Shown here piece by piece: positions 1-7,081 of a stretch of 64,000 nucleotides of DNA; the first letter of the stretch is position 1, and every line of letters starts with the position of its first letter. Source of the stretch: Rhodoferax_B sp049316285. Lineage in GTDB: Bacteria; Pseudomonadota; Gammaproteobacteria; Burkholderiales; Burkholderiaceae_C. The DNA lies in assembly GCF_049316285.1 (NCBI RefSeq), contig NZ_JBMOXA010000002.1, forward strand, positions 305,725-369,724. The letters run 5' to 3'. Both the position numbers and the translations under genes were made by a program. The notes beneath the pieces were generated by a model. That model had not been told where the DNA came from. It ran no database searches and was given only the letters and a program-made list of their open reading frames with translations.

Positions 1-152
1 GGCCCGGGGCCTTGCTGGCTCAGCAGCTGCTGCGCCACAAGTCGAGCAAAGCGGAGTTTCGCTCGACGTTTTGGACGACGGTCATGCTCAACGCCGCAGC
101 GTTTGTCTGGCTTTGCTCGCCTTACGGAAAAGTCTTGCTGGCCAAGCTTTAG
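1..152 (+). CDS. DUF1294 family membrane protein, C-terminal fragment
   Basis: An open frame enters from the left edge (first whole codon at position 3) and stops with TAG at 150-152, giving the last 49 residues of a protein. The visible part reads PGALLAQQLLRHKSSK followed by a hydrophobic helix around VMLNAAAFVWL. This resembles the end of DUF1294 proteins, small membrane proteins sometimes fused to a cold-shock domain, in which a P-G-A-x-x-A-Q-x-x-x-R-H-K-x-x-K motif precedes the last membrane helix. The start and any N-terminal domain lie outside the window. The family call rests on this short motif. The molecular function of the family is unknown to me. Confidence 0.6.
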   Translation, partial: PGALLAQQLLRHKSSKAEFRSTFWTTVMLNAAAFVWLCSPYGKVLLAKL

Positions 153-173
153 TCTTTCTTCATTGGAGCCTCT

Positions 174-587
174 ATGAGCATCATTGTTGACACCTTGTTG
201 AGCGTGGGCAAAGCGCTGTTTGGCCTGCGCACCGAGTTGGCCAAGGCGCGTAAAGACCGCAAGAAGGAGGTCGCGGATTTCATAGACTCACTGGCGCAGA
301 TCATCGACGAGACCGCCGCCTCATTGCGCCGCGACGAATACCCCGGCGGCCAGTGCGCCGAACTGTTTGCCCACGCGCAGCAGTTGGAGGCGGCGATTGG
401 TGATTTGATCGGTGCGAGCAAAGCGCAGGAGCTCGCCACGCAGCTAGAGGAAGTCCGCGAGATCGAACGCCTTTACGGCGAACTGCAGGGCGACCTGCCA
501 GCCGAACGTGGCCGCAAGTTGTTGGTGCTGGACGAGGCTGCAGGCCAGTTCCGCGCAGCGGCTGCTTTTGTGCGTGTCAGCCCCTAG
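174..587 (+). CDS. small coiled-coil hypothetical protein
   Basis: A 137-residue soluble protein with a TGGAG ribosome-binding site about 7 bases before the ATG. I do not recognise the family. After a short hydrophobic start (VDTLLSVGKALFGL) nearly the whole chain is charged, Ala/Leu/Glu-rich and predicted helical (ELAKARKDRKKEVADF, then ATQLEEVREIERLYGEL), which suggests a helical bundle or coiled coil. There is no signal peptide or metal motif. The gene lies 21 bp after the DUF1294 gene and 10 bp before a GNAT gene on the same strand, so the three may be co-transcribed. The even coding bias and close spacing support a real gene. Confidence 0.7.
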   Translation: MSIIVDTLLSVGKALFGLRTELAKARKDRKKEVADFIDSLAQIIDETAASLRRDEYPGGQCAELFAHAQQLEAAIGDLIGASKAQELATQLEEVREIERLYGELQGDLPAERGRKLLVLDEAAGQFRAAAAFVRVSP

Positions 588-597
588 AGATCCACCC

Positions 598-1026
598 ATG
601 ACCGAATACGAAATCACTTCCGACAAGACCCGGCTCGATGTGGGCGCCATCCATGCGTTCTTGAGCCAGACCTATTGGTCGCCGGGCATTCCCTTGGCCA
701 CCGTGCAGAAGGCCATCGACCACTCGTTGACCTTTGGCGTTTATCTGGGCGCAGAGCAAGTTGGTTTTGCGCGTGTGATCACCGATAAAACGACGTTTGC
801 CTATCTGGCCGATGTCTACATTCTGGAGGCGCACCGTGGCAAGGGTTTGGCAAAACGCTTGGTGGCCAGCATCCAAGCGCATGCAGAGCTGCAAGGCTTG
901 CGGCGCTTCTTGCTGGCGACCAAAGATGCCCATGGCTTGTATGAGCAGTTTGGCTTCAAGCCGCTGCTCAACCCCACACGCATGATGGAAGTGTTGAACC
1001 CCAACGCATACATACCAACGCGGTAA
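598..1026 (+). CDS. GNAT family N-acetyltransferase
   Basis: A 142-residue single-domain acetyltransferase that would transfer an acetyl group from acetyl-CoA to an amine; the substrate is unknown. The acetyl-CoA pyrophosphate loop is visible at about residues 78-90 (LEAHRGKGLAKRLV, the R/Q-x-x-G-x-G/A pattern), preceded by the beta-4 strand LADVYIL. The C-terminal GLYEQFGFKPL is the usual alpha-4/beta-6 ending of GNAT enzymes. I chose the ATG at 598 over a longer frame opening at 508 because the longer version would overlap the upstream gene by 80 bases and its extra residues show no conserved pattern. The start is 10 bp after the preceding stop. Confidence 0.85.
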   Translation: MTEYEITSDKTRLDVGAIHAFLSQTYWSPGIPLATVQKAIDHSLTFGVYLGAEQVGFARVITDKTTFAYLADVYILEAHRGKGLAKRLVASIQAHAELQGLRRFLLATKDAHGLYEQFGFKPLLNPTRMMEVLNPNAYIPTR

Positions 1027-1164
1027 AAAGCTTTTTGTCCTTACATCCGTTAAGCCAATTGCGCCAACGGCGGCGCTGTGGATGAGCTATGCGAAGATGT
1101 TTTGGTTTGCCGTTTCATCATCCGTTTCGCTAACTGTTCAACCGCTACTTGACTGGAAATTGCC

Positions 1165-2070
1165 ATGCTTCGTGAAGACCTCAAGGCCGAATTTGATTCT
1201 CTGCGCCCCGGCGCCACCACCGAGGCCGGCTCCAGCCGCCGCACCGCCATCAAGCTCGCACTGGGTGTGGGTTATGCCGCATCGGTGATGCCCATTCAAG
1301 CGCAAACGGCGATCAAGACCTCGGCCGACGGCCTGCGCGCGGGCGCCACCACCATCGAGGTCAATGGCTTCAAGGTTCCGGTCTACACGGCAGCTCCCGC
1401 TGGCAAAACCGGCTTGCCCGTGGTGCTGGTGATACAGGAGATTTTTGGTGTGCATGAATACATCGCCGACACCGCGCGCCGCTTCGCCAAGGCCGGTTAC
1501 CTGGCGATTGCGCCCGACCTTTTTGCGCGCCAGGGCGACGCCACCAAATACACCGACATCCCCAAGCTGATGGCCGAGATCGTCTCCAAGGTGCCCGATG
1601 CCCAGGTGATTGGCGACCTGGACGCCTGCGTCAAGTGGGCAGCGGCCAACGGCGGAGATACCAACAAAGTGGCCATCACCGGCTTCTGCTGGGGCGGCCG
1701 CATCACCTGGCTGTATGCGGCACAGGCCAACGTCAAAGCCGGTGTGGCCTGGTATGGCCGGCTGGTGGGCGCACCCAGCGAACTGACACCCAAGCACCCG
1801 GTGGACATTGCCGCCAGCCTGAAGGCGCCGGTGCTGGGTTTGTATGGTTTCAAGGACACCGGCATTACGCAGGAGTCCGTGGCGCAAATGCGTGCTGCCT
1901 TGGCCGCTGCCAGCGCCACCAACCCGAATGCCAAAGCCTCGGAGATTGTGGTGTTCCGCGACGCTGGCCACGCCTTCCATGCCGATTACCGGCCAAGCTA
2001 CGTCAAGGAAGTGGCGGATGACGGCTGGCAACGTGCGCTCGATTGGTTCAAGAAAAACGGCGTCGCCTAA
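1165..2070 (+). CDS. dienelactone hydrolase family protein, Tat-exported
   Basis: A 301-residue alpha/beta hydrolase of the dienelactone hydrolase family. The Cys-Asp-His triad is visible: the nucleophile C175 in GFCWGG, D231 in GFKDTG and H269 in DAGHAFH. The N-terminus carries a twin-arginine pair (R25-R26 in SSRRTAIKLALG) followed by a hydrophobic stretch ending at IQAQ, so Tat-dependent export to the periplasm is likely. Family members with this leader are usually annotated as carboxymethylenebutenolidase, but most are broad esterases and the true substrate cannot be read here. The gene stands alone, converging with the TetR gene; a short hairpin sits between them. The 138 bp before it show no clear operator. 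Confidence 0.88.
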   Translation: MLREDLKAEFDSLRPGATTEAGSSRRTAIKLALGVGYAASVMPIQAQTAIKTSADGLRAGATTIEVNGFKVPVYTAAPAGKTGLPVVLVIQEIFGVHEYIADTARRFAKAGYLAIAPDLFARQGDATKYTDIPKLMAEIVSKVPDAQVIGDLDACVKWAAANGGDTNKVAITGFCWGGRITWLYAAQANVKAGVAWYGRLVGAPSELTPKHPVDIAASLKAPVLGLYGFKDTGITQESVAQMRAALAAASATNPNAKASEIVVFRDAGHAFHADYRPSYVKEVADDGWQRALDWFKKNGVA

Positions 2071-2088
2071 TAGCCTGCGGGCAGGCTA
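2071..2088. terminator. hairpin between convergent dlh and tetR genes
   Basis: A perfect inverted repeat TAGCCTGC / GCAGGCTA with a 2-base centre lies exactly between the two convergent stop codons and overlaps the TetR stop. It lacks a clear U-tract on either strand, so it is at best a weak or factor-assisted terminator. Confidence 0.4.
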
Positions 2089-2670
2089 AACCACGGCCTT
2101 TTCCTGCGCGCCCTTCATGCATGCGTCCACCAGCGCATGTACATGGGCGTGGCTGGTTTGAAAGGGGCCAAATAGCGTGCGGTAGATGATGGGGGCAACC
2201 ACGCCGTCCATCACCGCGTCCACCTCGGGCACGGCCTGGCCGCGCGCCACACCGCGTTCCAGAATCACGGCAATCTGGCTTGCCGTGTAGGCCGCGCATT
2301 GGCAGGGCACGGGCATCTCGGCCTGGCTGCTGCCGGCCAGCACATCGCGCAGCATGGCCTTGCCAATTTCGGAACTCATCTCGTCTAGATACTGTTCCGA
2401 CCAGGCCACCAGGTCGCCCAGAACCGTGCCGGTGTCTGCCGGCTCGGTGTCGGCGCGCATGCGGTCGAGTGCCACGTCGGCCAGCAACTCGGCAAGGTCG
2501 CCCCAGCGCCGGTAGATGGTGGAAGGGGTGACGCCGGCGCGCGCGGCGATCAGCGGCACCGTCAGCGCCGCACGGCCTATTTCCTGGGTCAGTTCGCGGC
2601 TGGCTTGGTGCACGGCGGCTTGCACGCGGGCACTTCTGCCACCGGGGCGAGGGACGGTTTTGGGGCTCAT
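2086..2670 (-). CDS. TetR family transcriptional repressor
   Basis: A 194-residue regulator. The N-terminal helix-turn-helix spans about residues 30-55 (ALTVPLIAARAGVTPSTIYRRWGDL), matching the TetR signature in which the recognition helix ends with a Y-x-x-[FW]. The C-terminal ligand domain resembles the TetR_C_11-like type. It is transcribed divergently from the MFS transporter at 2757, and two 19-bp inverted repeats lie in the 86-bp gap. The usual reading is that it represses both itself and the transporter until a transported compound binds. The inducer cannot be deduced. Confidence 0.9.
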   Translation of the reverse strand: MSPKTVPRPGGRSARVQAAVHQASRELTQEIGRAALTVPLIAARAGVTPSTIYRRWGDLAELLADVALDRMRADTEPADTGTVLGDLVAWSEQYLDEMSSEIGKAMLRDVLAGSSQAEMPVPCQCAAYTASQIAVILERGVARGQAVPEVDAVMDGVVAPIIYRTLFGPFQTSHAHVHALVDACMKGAQEKAVV

Positions 2671-2681
2671 TTTGCGATGTT

Positions 2682-2700
2682 AAAGCAAAAAAAATGCTTT
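2682..2700. promoter_or_regulatory. TetR operator candidate 1
   Basis: AAAGCAAAAAAAATGCTTT: 6-bp perfect arms (AAAGCA/TGCTTT) with a 7-bp centre, 12 bp upstream of the tetR start. It shares its outer six bases on each side with the second site. Confidence 0.7.
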
Positions 2701-2716
2701 AGTGGTGTAATCGACT

Positions 2717-2735
2717 AAAGCAAAAAATTTGCTTT
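2717..2735. promoter_or_regulatory. TetR operator candidate 2
   Basis: AAAGCAAAAAATTTGCTTT: 8-bp perfect arms around AAA, 22 bp upstream of the transporter start. Its centre lies 35 bp from that of the first site. Two near-identical 19-mers in a divergent TetR/MFS gap strongly suggest the operators of this repressor. Confidence 0.75.
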
Positions 2736-2756
2736 TAATGTCGACTGGACCCTTTG

Positions 2757-3995
2757 ATGACCACCACCACGCCCGCTGCCCCATCACCCGCCGCCACGCA
2801 CTCTAGGCGGCTGCCGCCATCCCTGGCGCTGTGTCTGCTGGCGTCCATCATGGTCGGCTTTCTCGCCGCGTCGAGTGCGCCATCACCGCTGTACGCCGTG
2901 TACCGCGAGGCCTGGGGTTTTTCGGCCCTGATGCTCACGCTGGTGTTTGGCTGTTACGCCTTTGCGCTGCTGGCCTCTTTGCTGGTGCTGGGCACCTTGT
3001 CGGACTACCGCGGCCGGCGCGAAGTGGTGCTGTTGGCGCTGGTGCTGGAGATCGCCTCGACGTTTTTGTTTTTGTACGCCGGCTCCGTGGCCTGGCTGTT
3101 TGCTGCGCGGCTGTTGCAGGGCCTGGCCACCGGCATCGCCACCAGTGTGTTGAGCGCCGCCCTGATTGACCTGGACCGCGAACGTGGCGCCTTGGTGAAC
3201 ACCGTGGCGCCCATGGTGGGCATGGCCTTGGGGGCACTGGGCACGAGTGTGCTGGTGCAGTTTGCGCCTGCGCCCACCACGCTGGTGTTTGAGTTGCTGC
3301 TGGTGTTGTTTGCGCTGCAGACCGTGGCCGCTTTCTTTTTGCCCGAGACAGTGCTGCGCCGCCCCGGTGCCTGGCGCTCGTTGCGCCCGCGCATCGCCAT
3401 TCCGGCGCAGGCGCGGCAGACCTTGTGGCAGTTGCTGCCCATGAATACGGCCCTGTGGGCCTTGGGCGGTTTTTACCTTTCGTTAGGCCCCAGCCTGGCA
3501 CGTATCGTCACCAACCACCACGCGCCCGTGGTGGGCGGCGCCATTATTGCGTCGCTGGTGCTGCCGGCGGCGGTGGCCATTCTGTTGGTGCGCAGTCGCG
3601 CGCCGCGCCCCACGGTGGTGGGCAGCACGGTGGCCTTGATCCTGGGCTTGGCATTCACCCTGGCGGGTGTTGCCTGGCATTCGAGCGCCGTTTTCTTCTT
3701 CGGCACCATGGTCGCGGGTGTCGGTTTTGGGGCCGGGTTCAACGGCGAGCTGCGCAGCCTGGTGACGCTGGCCACGGCGGCCGAGCGTGGCGGCTTGATG
3801 GCCGGCTTTTTTGTCTTGAGTTATCTGGCCTTCAGCCTGCCCGCGATTGCGGCGGGGCTGGCCGTGGGCTACTTTGGCCTGCATGCTTCGGCCCTGGGTT
3901 TTGGGCTGAGCCTGATCACGCTGGCGTTGATCGCCTTGGTATTGATGCTGCGCGCAGACCGGCGGCTGGCCGCACAGGGTATTGCAGACTCTTGA
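2757..3995 (+). CDS. MFS transporter (drug/metabolite efflux type)
   Basis: A 412-residue inner-membrane protein with about 12 hydrophobic segments, typical of the DHA1 branch of the major facilitator superfamily. The motif-A region between helices 2 and 3 is recognisable as GTLSDYRGRREVV (G-x-x-x-D-x-x-G-R-R), the hallmark of MFS proteins. It is divergent from a TetR repressor with twin operators between them, so inducible export of a toxic compound is the simplest role. A TTG three bases upstream would be an alternative start, but ATG at 2757 is preferred. The substrate is unknown. Confidence 0.88.
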   Translation: MTTTTPAAPSPAATHSRRLPPSLALCLLASIMVGFLAASSAPSPLYAVYREAWGFSALMLTLVFGCYAFALLASLLVLGTLSDYRGRREVVLLALVLEIASTFLFLYAGSVAWLFAARLLQGLATGIATSVLSAALIDLDRERGALVNTVAPMVGMALGALGTSVLVQFAPAPTTLVFELLLVLFALQTVAAFFLPETVLRRPGAWRSLRPRIAIPAQARQTLWQLLPMNTALWALGGFYLSLGPSLARIVTNHHAPVVGGAIIASLVLPAAVAILLVRSRAPRPTVVGSTVALILGLAFTLAGVAWHSSAVFFFGTMVAGVGFGAGFNGELRSLVTLATAAERGGLMAGFFVLSYLAFSLPAIAAGLAVGYFGLHASALGFGLSLITLALIALVLMLRADRRLAAQGIADS

Positions 3996-4026
3996 GTTAA
4001 GTGGGCCGCTGGCGCAGGCGGTGATT

Positions 4027-4061
4027 GCGCAAGGTGTTATCGGCTTGCTAGCACCTTGCGC
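4027..4061. terminator. hairpin between convergent MFS and SDR genes
   Basis: A 10-bp perfect inverted repeat GCGCAAGGTG / CACCTTGCGC with a 15-base loop lies between the convergent stops at 3995 and 4071. There is no U-tract, so its efficiency as a terminator is uncertain. Confidence 0.4.
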
Positions 4062-4070
4062 CGTGTTGGA

Positions 4071-4835
4071 TCAGCGGGGTGCCAGGCGAATCGCGCCGTC
4101 CAGCCGTATCACTTCGCCATTGAGCATGTCGTTCTCGATGATGTGTTTGACCAGCTTGGCGTAGTCGGTCGGTGTGCCCAGGCGCGAAGGGAAGGGCACA
4201 CCCGCAGCCAGTGCGTCTTGCACTTCTTGTGGCATGCCAAACAACATGGGGGTGCCGAAGATGCCGGGGGCGATGGTCATGTTGCGGATGCCGGAGCGCG
4301 CCAGATCGCGCGCGATGGGCAGGGTCATGCCAACGATGCCGCCCTTGGAGGCGCTGTAGGCGGCCTGGCCGATCTGGCCGTCGTAAGCCGCCACAGATGC
4401 GGTAGAGATCAATACACCGCGCTCACCCGTGGCTTCGGGTTCGTTCTTTTCCATGGCTTCTGCGGCCAGGCGGATCATGTTGAAGCTGCCCACCAGGTTG
4501 ACGGTGATGGTTTTGCTGAACACACCCAGGGCGTGTGCGCCTTTTTTGCCCACGGTTTTTTCAGCCGGGGCAATGCCTGCGCAATTCACCAGGCCCATGA
4601 GTTTGCCCAGCGATTGGGCCTTGGCCACCACGGTCTGGCCGTCGGCCTCCTGGCTCACGTCGCAGCGCACAAAGCTGCTGGCGCCGCCGAGTTCGCGGGC
4701 CACGGCCTGGCCCTTGTCGGCCTGCATGTCGGCCACCACCACGGTGGCACCGTTGGCTGCCAGCATACGTGCCGTGCCTTCACCCAGGCCCGATGCGCCG
4801 CCGGTGACGATGAAAACTTTTCCTGCGATGTCCAT
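4071..4835 (-). CDS. SDR, 3-hydroxyacyl-CoA dehydrogenase type II (HSD10-like)
   Basis: A 254-residue classical short-chain dehydrogenase. The NAD-binding TGGASGLG lies at residues 11-18, the NAG-type motif reads NCAGIAP, and the catalytic Ser-Tyr-Lys set is seen in STASVAAYDGQ and YSASK. The sequence pattern (GQAAYSASKGGIVGMTLPIARDLA and the ending GEVIRLDGAIRLAPR) fits the HSD17B10-like type II 3-hydroxyacyl-CoA dehydrogenases, which oxidise 3-hydroxyacyl-CoA with NAD+ in fatty-acid or branched-chain amino-acid breakdown. A LiuR-like palindrome precedes it, consistent with such control. A paralogue sits at 41484-42248. It converges with the MFS gene and is separate from the downstream two-component genes. 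Confidence 0.85.
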   Translation of the reverse strand: MDIAGKVFIVTGGASGLGEGTARMLAANGATVVVADMQADKGQAVARELGGASSFVRCDVSQEADGQTVVAKAQSLGKLMGLVNCAGIAPAEKTVGKKGAHALGVFSKTITVNLVGSFNMIRLAAEAMEKNEPEATGERGVLISTASVAAYDGQIGQAAYSASKGGIVGMTLPIARDLARSGIRNMTIAPGIFGTPMLFGMPQEVQDALAAGVPFPSRLGTPTDYAKLVKHIIENDMLNGEVIRLDGAIRLAPR

Positions 4836-4857
4836 GTTTGCTCCTTGGCTTTTCTAG

Positions 4858-4879
4858 TTGACGTTAACGTAAACGTCAA
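4858..4879. promoter_or_regulatory. LiuR-like palindromic operator
   Basis: Inverted repeat TTGACGTT (4858-4865) - AACGTA - AACGTCAA (4872-4879), 22 bp upstream of the SDR start. From memory, this closely resembles the operator of MerR-type LiuR regulators of branched-chain amino-acid and fatty-acid catabolism in proteobacteria. No liuR gene lies in the window, so a trans-acting regulator elsewhere is assumed. Confidence 0.6.
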
Positions 4880-4901
4880 TTATGTCTCAAGAGTGTGTGT
4901 T

Positions 4902-5537
4902 CTATTTTTTGCTGGCGTTGTGTTCCAGCGCAAAACGCAGCAGGGCGGCGCTGCTGTCTAGGCCAAAACGCTGGCGGATGTTGGCGCGGTGTGCGTCCAC
5001 GGTGCGTGGGTCTGTACCCAGCACGCGGCCAATCTCTTTGCTGGTCAGGCCTTGGGCCACCAGCGCCAACACCTCGGCTTCACGCGTGGTGAGTGTGGGT
5101 TGCAACTGGCGCCGGTCAAGTGCGCGCTTCAAGCCAGCAGGGTAGTGGGTGGCGCCGCGCATCACGGCTTCAATCGCCTGCACCAACTCTGCGGCTTCAG
5201 ACTCTTTCACCACAAAGCCCTGTGCGCCCACATCAAAGGCTTGCAGCATGTGTTCTTCCTGTGTGGACGCCGTGAACACCACGTAGCGGATCTGCGGCTG
5301 GCGCTGGCTCAACTGGCGTATCAGCTCTATGCCGCTGGTGGGCTTCATCTGCAGGTCGGTGAGCACGATGTCGGGCTGGGTTTGCTCGGCGCGGTCCAGC
5401 GCTTCTTCGGCGTTGCGCGCTTCGGCCACGACTTCTATGGGCAGGCCAAAGGCCGCCAGCAGGCTGATCAGGCTGTGCCGCATGACCGGGTGGTCGTCAA
5501 CGATCAGCAGGCGTATGGGGGGTGAAGATGTGGTCAC
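4902..5537 (-). CDS. NarL/LuxR-family response regulator
   Basis: A 211-residue response regulator. The receiver domain has the acidic pair D14-D15, the phosphoacceptor D61 (VLTDLQM) and the conserved Lys in FVVKESE. The C-terminal GerE/LuxR helix-turn-helix reads LTTREAEVLALVAQGLTSKE (about residues 148-167). The start is a GTG whose GTGA overlaps the stop of the histidine kinase gene, so the two are translationally coupled and form a cognate pair. The partner kinase carries an extracytoplasmic Cache domain, and the divergent neighbour is cstA, so activation of cstA is the likely output. Confidence 0.9.
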   Translation of the reverse strand: MTTSSPPIRLLIVDDHPVMRHSLISLLAAFGLPIEVVAEARNAEEALDRAEQTQPDIVLTDLQMKPTSGIELIRQLSQRQPQIRYVVFTASTQEEHMLQAFDVGAQGFVVKESEAAELVQAIEAVMRGATHYPAGLKRALDRRQLQPTLTTREAEVLALVAQGLTSKEIGRVLGTDPRTVDAHRANIRQRFGLDSSAALLRFALEHNASKK

Positions 5538-6925
5538 TTGAGTGCCGAAGGCGGTAGCCAGACGGTGAGTTGGGTGGAGCCGGGGGCGGACTCGATCTGG
5601 AAGCGCCCGCCCAGCATTTCGATGCGTTCACGCATATTGGTCAGGCCCAGGCCGGCGCGCACCTCGCGCAGCGTGGCGTCGACGTCGAAGCCCCGGCCGT
5701 CGTCGCCCAGCAGCAGGGTCAGGCCGGTCTCGCCATGCCGCAGCTGCAGCCACACATGTTGTGCGCCGGCGTGTTTTTCGACATTGGCCAAGGCTTCCTG
5801 TGCCACGCGGAACATGGCCGTGGCCACGGCTTCGGGCATGGGCGGCAAGTCATCTACCTGGGTCTTGACCGCCGCGCCGGTGCGTGCACCGAACTCATCG
5901 GCGGTTTGCACCAGCGCGCTGGCCAGGCCCAGATCGTCCAGCAGGGTGGGGCGCAGGTTGTGCGAGATACGCCGCACGTCGCGCATGGCGCCTTGCACCA
6001 GGCCAATGCCGTGTTTCAGGGTCTGGGCGGCCTCGGGTTTGCCGCGCTCGATTTGCAGCAGCGCCGACTCACAGACAAACTTCACCGACAGCAGCAGTTG
6101 GCTGATGCCATCGTGCAACTCGCGCGCCACGCGTGAACGTTCGTCTTCCTGTGAATGCACCACCTTTTGTGCCATGGCGCGCAGCTTGCTGTCGGCGGCG
6201 CGCTGCTCATAAATGTTCAGCGCCAGGCCACCGGCCGCGACCAGCAACAACGCGGCCGAGGCGATGAACAGGATCTGGTTGCGCGTTTTCTGCACCGCCA
6301 CGCCGGTGGACTGGGTGATCAGTACCTGGGCTTCCTGCAGATGGTCCAGGTACAGGCCGGTGCCTATCACCCAGCCCCACTCGGGCACCAGCTCCACATA
6401 GCCGAGCTTGCGTTCTTCACGCCCGGTAGATGGGCGGTTCCACATGTAGTCGACAAAACCGCCACCCGCCTGTGCCTGGTGGATGAGTTGCTGGATCATG
6501 GGCGCGCCGGTGCTGTCGCGCAGCTCCCACTGGCTGCGGCCTTCGAGCTCGGCCAGGCGTGGGTGCATCAGGCTATTGCCCTGCAGGTCGTAGACGAAGA
6601 AGTAATTGTCGTTGCCGAAGTCCATGCGCCGCAGCAGCTCCAGCGCCTCGCGCCGCGCCGCCGGGTCGGGGCCGGCCTTTTCGCTTGGGCGGCTGTTTTC
6701 ATACAAGTGCAGCAGAGCGCGCCGCCCCACCTGCACGAAGTGCTGCAGCTCGTCCTTGCGCGCCTGCAGCAGTATGGGCTGCATGGCCGCCATCTGCGCC
6801 TCGGCGAGTTGGTCCGACTGCTGGCGCACCACCCACACCACCGCCACGATGGCCAGCACCAGCGGCATCACCGCCAGCAGCAACACCATAGACCGTAGAC
6901 GCAATCTCAACCCTTGTTCACCCAT
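5534..6925 (-). CDS. sensor histidine kinase with single Cache domain
   Basis: A 463-residue membrane kinase. TM1 is at about residues 14-34, an sCache_2-type periplasmic sensor at about 38-205 (NDNYFFVYDLQGNSLMHP and PEWGWVIGTGLYLDHL are typical), and TM2 at about 218-238. A HisKA_3 dimerisation domain follows with phospho-acceptor H271 (RELHDG), then an HATPase_c domain with DDGRGFD and GLGLTNMRERI. The architecture is that of NarX/DegS-type kinases pairing with LuxR-type regulators. sCache_2 domains often bind short carboxylates such as pyruvate or propionate. With cstA divergently placed 156 bp away, sensing a C2-C3 carboxylate is a reasonable inference but is not shown by sequence alone. 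Confidence 0.9.
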   Translation of the reverse strand: MGEQGLRLRLRSMVLLLAVMPLVLAIVAVVWVVRQQSDQLAEAQMAAMQPILLQARKDELQHFVQVGRRALLHLYENSRPSEKAGPDPAARREALELLRRMDFGNDNYFFVYDLQGNSLMHPRLAELEGRSQWELRDSTGAPMIQQLIHQAQAGGGFVDYMWNRPSTGREERKLGYVELVPEWGWVIGTGLYLDHLQEAQVLITQSTGVAVQKTRNQILFIASAALLLVAAGGLALNIYEQRAADSKLRAMAQKVVHSQEDERSRVARELHDGISQLLLSVKFVCESALLQIERGKPEAAQTLKHGIGLVQGAMRDVRRISHNLRPTLLDDLGLASALVQTADEFGARTGAAVKTQVDDLPPMPEAVATAMFRVAQEALANVEKHAGAQHVWLQLRHGETGLTLLLGDDGRGFDVDATLREVRAGLGLTNMRERIEMLGGRFQIESAPGSTQLTVWLPPSALK

Positions 6926-7081
6926 GGGACGATTTTCTCACCTCCAAAAGAGGCCTAGGGAAAACCATTACGCAATCACACAGGGGTGGCCCCTGCATGC
7001 ACACAGATGCGGCCCGACTCGGCGGCTTCGACACTGGCTGGCGGCAAGTTCCGCAGCTTCAGCTCCAAAAACGAAGAGACC

